Translations under genes and position numbers: made by a program | Notes under the pieces: model-generated | The model's input: the letters and a program-made list of their open reading frames with translations, nothing else | The model's database searches: none | Told to the model about the DNA's origin: nothing | NCBI GenBank assembly: GCA_038259365.1 | Contig: JBBSOW010000160.1 | Location: forward strand, 1-5,559 | Length of the DNA: 5,559 nucleotides | Reading direction: 5' to 3' | Source: JBBSOW01 sp038259365 | GTDB lineage: Bacteria > Actinomycetota > Actinomycetes > Propionibacteriales > Propionibacteriaceae | Shown here: in pieces, positions 4,369 through 5,559 of the stretch | How positions within the stretch are numbered: position 1 is the first letter of the stretch | How the letters are laid out: every line of letters starts with the position of its first letter

Positions 4369-5559
4369 TCAACCGGGGTGGTGCAGGTCGAAGGCCGGCG
4401 ACTCCGAGCGGATCCGTGGGATCGACTCGAAGTTGTGTCGCGGCGGCGGGCAGCTGGTAGCCCACTCCAGGGAGCGGCCCCAGCCCCACGGGTCGTCGAC
4501 CTCGACCTTGGGCGCGTTGCGCGAGATATAGACGTTGTACAGGAACGGCAGCGTCGAGGCGGCCAGCACGAAAGCACCGATGGTCGAGACCTGGTTCAGG
4601 CCGGTGAACCCGTCGATCCACAGGTAGTCGGCGTAACGACGCGGCATGCCCTCCACGCCGAGCCAGTGCTGGACCAGGAACGTGGTGTGGAAGCCGACGA
4701 AGAGCAGCCAGAAGTGCAGTTTGCCCAGCCGTTCGTCGAGCATCCGACCGGTCAACTTCGGCCACCAGAAGTAGAAGCCGGCGAACATCGCGAACACCAC
4801 CGTGCCGAAGACGACGTAGTGGAAGTGCGCGACCACGAAGTAGGAGTCCGAGACGTGGAAGTCCAGGGGCGGGCTGGCCAGGATGACACCGGTCAGACCA
4901 CCGAACAGGAAGGTCGTCAGGAAACCGACCGACCACAGCATCGGGGTGTCCAAGGACAACGAACCACCCCACATCGTGCCGATCCAGTTGAAGAACTTCA
5001 CCCCGGTCGGCACCGCGATCAGGAAGGACATGCCCGAGAAGAACGGTAGGTTCACCGAGCCGGTGACGAACATGTGGTGGGCCCACACCGCGACCGAGAG
5101 GATCGCGATGCCCAGCGTGGCGCCGACGAGGCCGACGTAGCCGAAGACCGGCTTGCGGCTGAAGACGGGCAGGATCTCGGTCACGATGCCGAAGAACGGC
5201 AGCGCGATGATGTAGACCTCCGGGTGACCGAAGAACCAGAAGAGGTGCTGCCACAGGATCGCACCGCCGTGGACGGTGTCGAAGACATGGGCTCCGAACT
5301 GCCGGTCGGCCTCCAGGGAGAGCAGCGCCCCGGCCAGGACGGGGAACGCGATGAGCACCAGCAGGCTGGTGACCAGGGTGTTCCACACGAAGATCGGCAT
5401 CCGGAACATCGTCATCCCGGGGGCGCGCATGCAGATGATCGTGGTGATGAAGTTGACTGCCCCGAGGATCGTGCCGAGGCCCGCCATCCACAGACCCATG
5501 ATCCACAGGTCACCGCCCACACCGGGCGAGCGCACCGAGTCCGAGAGCGGCGTGTAGGC
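4369..5559 (-). CDS. ctaD: Cytochrome c oxidase subunit I, aa3-type (5' end outside window)
   Basis: This is the C-terminal 396 residues of the catalytic subunit of the membrane-bound aa3 oxidase, which reduces O2 to water and pumps protons. Numbering from the window edge, GHPEVY (111-116) carries the CuB His, the proton-path Glu and the cross-linked Tyr. AHHMF gives the CuB His pair (161-162), VPTGVKFFNW the K-channel Lys (188), and VAHFHY the heme a3 and heme a His residues (245, 247). About nine hydrophobic transmembrane segments follow in order. The C-terminus, with VEVDDPWGWGRSLEWATSCP then DLHHP, is characteristic of actinobacterial CtaD. The frame is open to the edge, where AYTPLSDSVRSPG also fits the family, so roughly 160-180 residues lie outside. 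All visible key residues are present and no frameshift is seen. Hemerythrin follows 188 nt downstream. Confidence 0.97.
   Translation of the reverse strand, partial: AYTPLSDSVRSPGVGGDLWIMGLWMAGLGTILGAVNFITTIICMRAPGMTMFRMPIFVWNTLVTSLLVLIAFPVLAGALLSLEADRQFGAHVFDTVHGGAILWQHLFWFFGHPEVYIIALPFFGIVTEILPVFSRKPVFGYVGLVGATLGIAILSVAVWAHHMFVTGSVNLPFFSGMSFLIAVPTGVKFFNWIGTMWGGSLSLDTPMLWSVGFLTTFLFGGLTGVILASPPLDFHVSDSYFVVAHFHYVVFGTVVFAMFAGFYFWWPKLTGRMLDERLGKLHFWLLFVGFHTTFLVQHWLGVEGMPRRYADYLWIDGFTGLNQVSTIGAFVLAASTLPFLYNVYISRNAPKVEVDDPWGWGRSLEWATSCPPPRHNFESIPRIRSESPAFDLHHPG

Noticed and set aside
4367..4377. GGTTCAACC resembling a tRNA T-arm
   Set aside because: It lies at the ctaD stop codon and no acceptor, D or anticodon arms can be drawn around it.
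4330..5049. Plus-strand frame of 239 codons antisense to ctaD
   Set aside because: Low-complexity Arg/Glu/Gly/Val-rich translation with no domain; it is explained as the antisense shadow of ctaD codon bias.
4319..5506. Long minus-strand frame of about 395 codons overlapping ctaD
   Set aside because: It is an Arg/His/Pro-rich shadow in another frame of ctaD, whose own frame shows all oxidase motifs.

Overview
The window is GC-rich with strongly G/C-biased third codon positions and actinobacterial gene families, including an actinobacterial-type CtaD and a DUF5808 protein. It most likely comes from a high-GC actinobacterium. The CtaD looks Pseudonocardiales-like, but that is an impression from memory and not a placement.

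Left edge (1-873): the last codons of a Lys/Pro/Ala-rich protein on the plus strand meet, tail to tail, a minus-strand chimera. The chimera joins the N-terminal DNA-binding half of a tyrosine recombinase (no catalytic domain) to the frameshifted C-terminal remnant of an acyl-CoA dehydrogenase. One open frame happens to run through both pieces, so it can be mistaken for a single 248-aa gene. This looks like a scar of integration and deletion.

Middle (857-2409): four small plus-strand genes are separated by 130-230 nt gaps. They are a 58-aa protein with a Cys2His2 metal-binding pattern, a 60-aa DUF5808 protein, a 128-aa NTF2/SnoaL-like protein and an 80-aa conserved hypothetical with a good ribosome binding site. 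They do not look like one tight operon. The first two have less G/C-biased codon use than the right-hand genes, which fits accessory DNA. A stretch of about 580 nt (2410-2991) follows in which no gene can be supported.

Right half (2992-5559): a winged-helix (ArsR/SufR-like) regulator with conserved-looking C-terminal cysteines is convergent with a hemerythrin-domain protein. Their 3' ends overlap by 74 nt. The hemerythrin gene lies downstream of, and on the same strand as, ctaD (cytochrome c oxidase subunit I, cut by the window edge). Between ctaD and the hemerythrin gene are a terminator-like hairpin and an AT-rich island with an operator-like palindrome. The inferred theme is respiration plus O2/NO or redox sensing: the oxidase consumes O2, the diiron protein binds O2 or NO, and the Cys-bearing regulator may sense a redox signal.

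I see no convincing new multi-gene system. The best leads are the regulator/hemerythrin/ctaD neighbourhood and the small zinc-finger-like protein.
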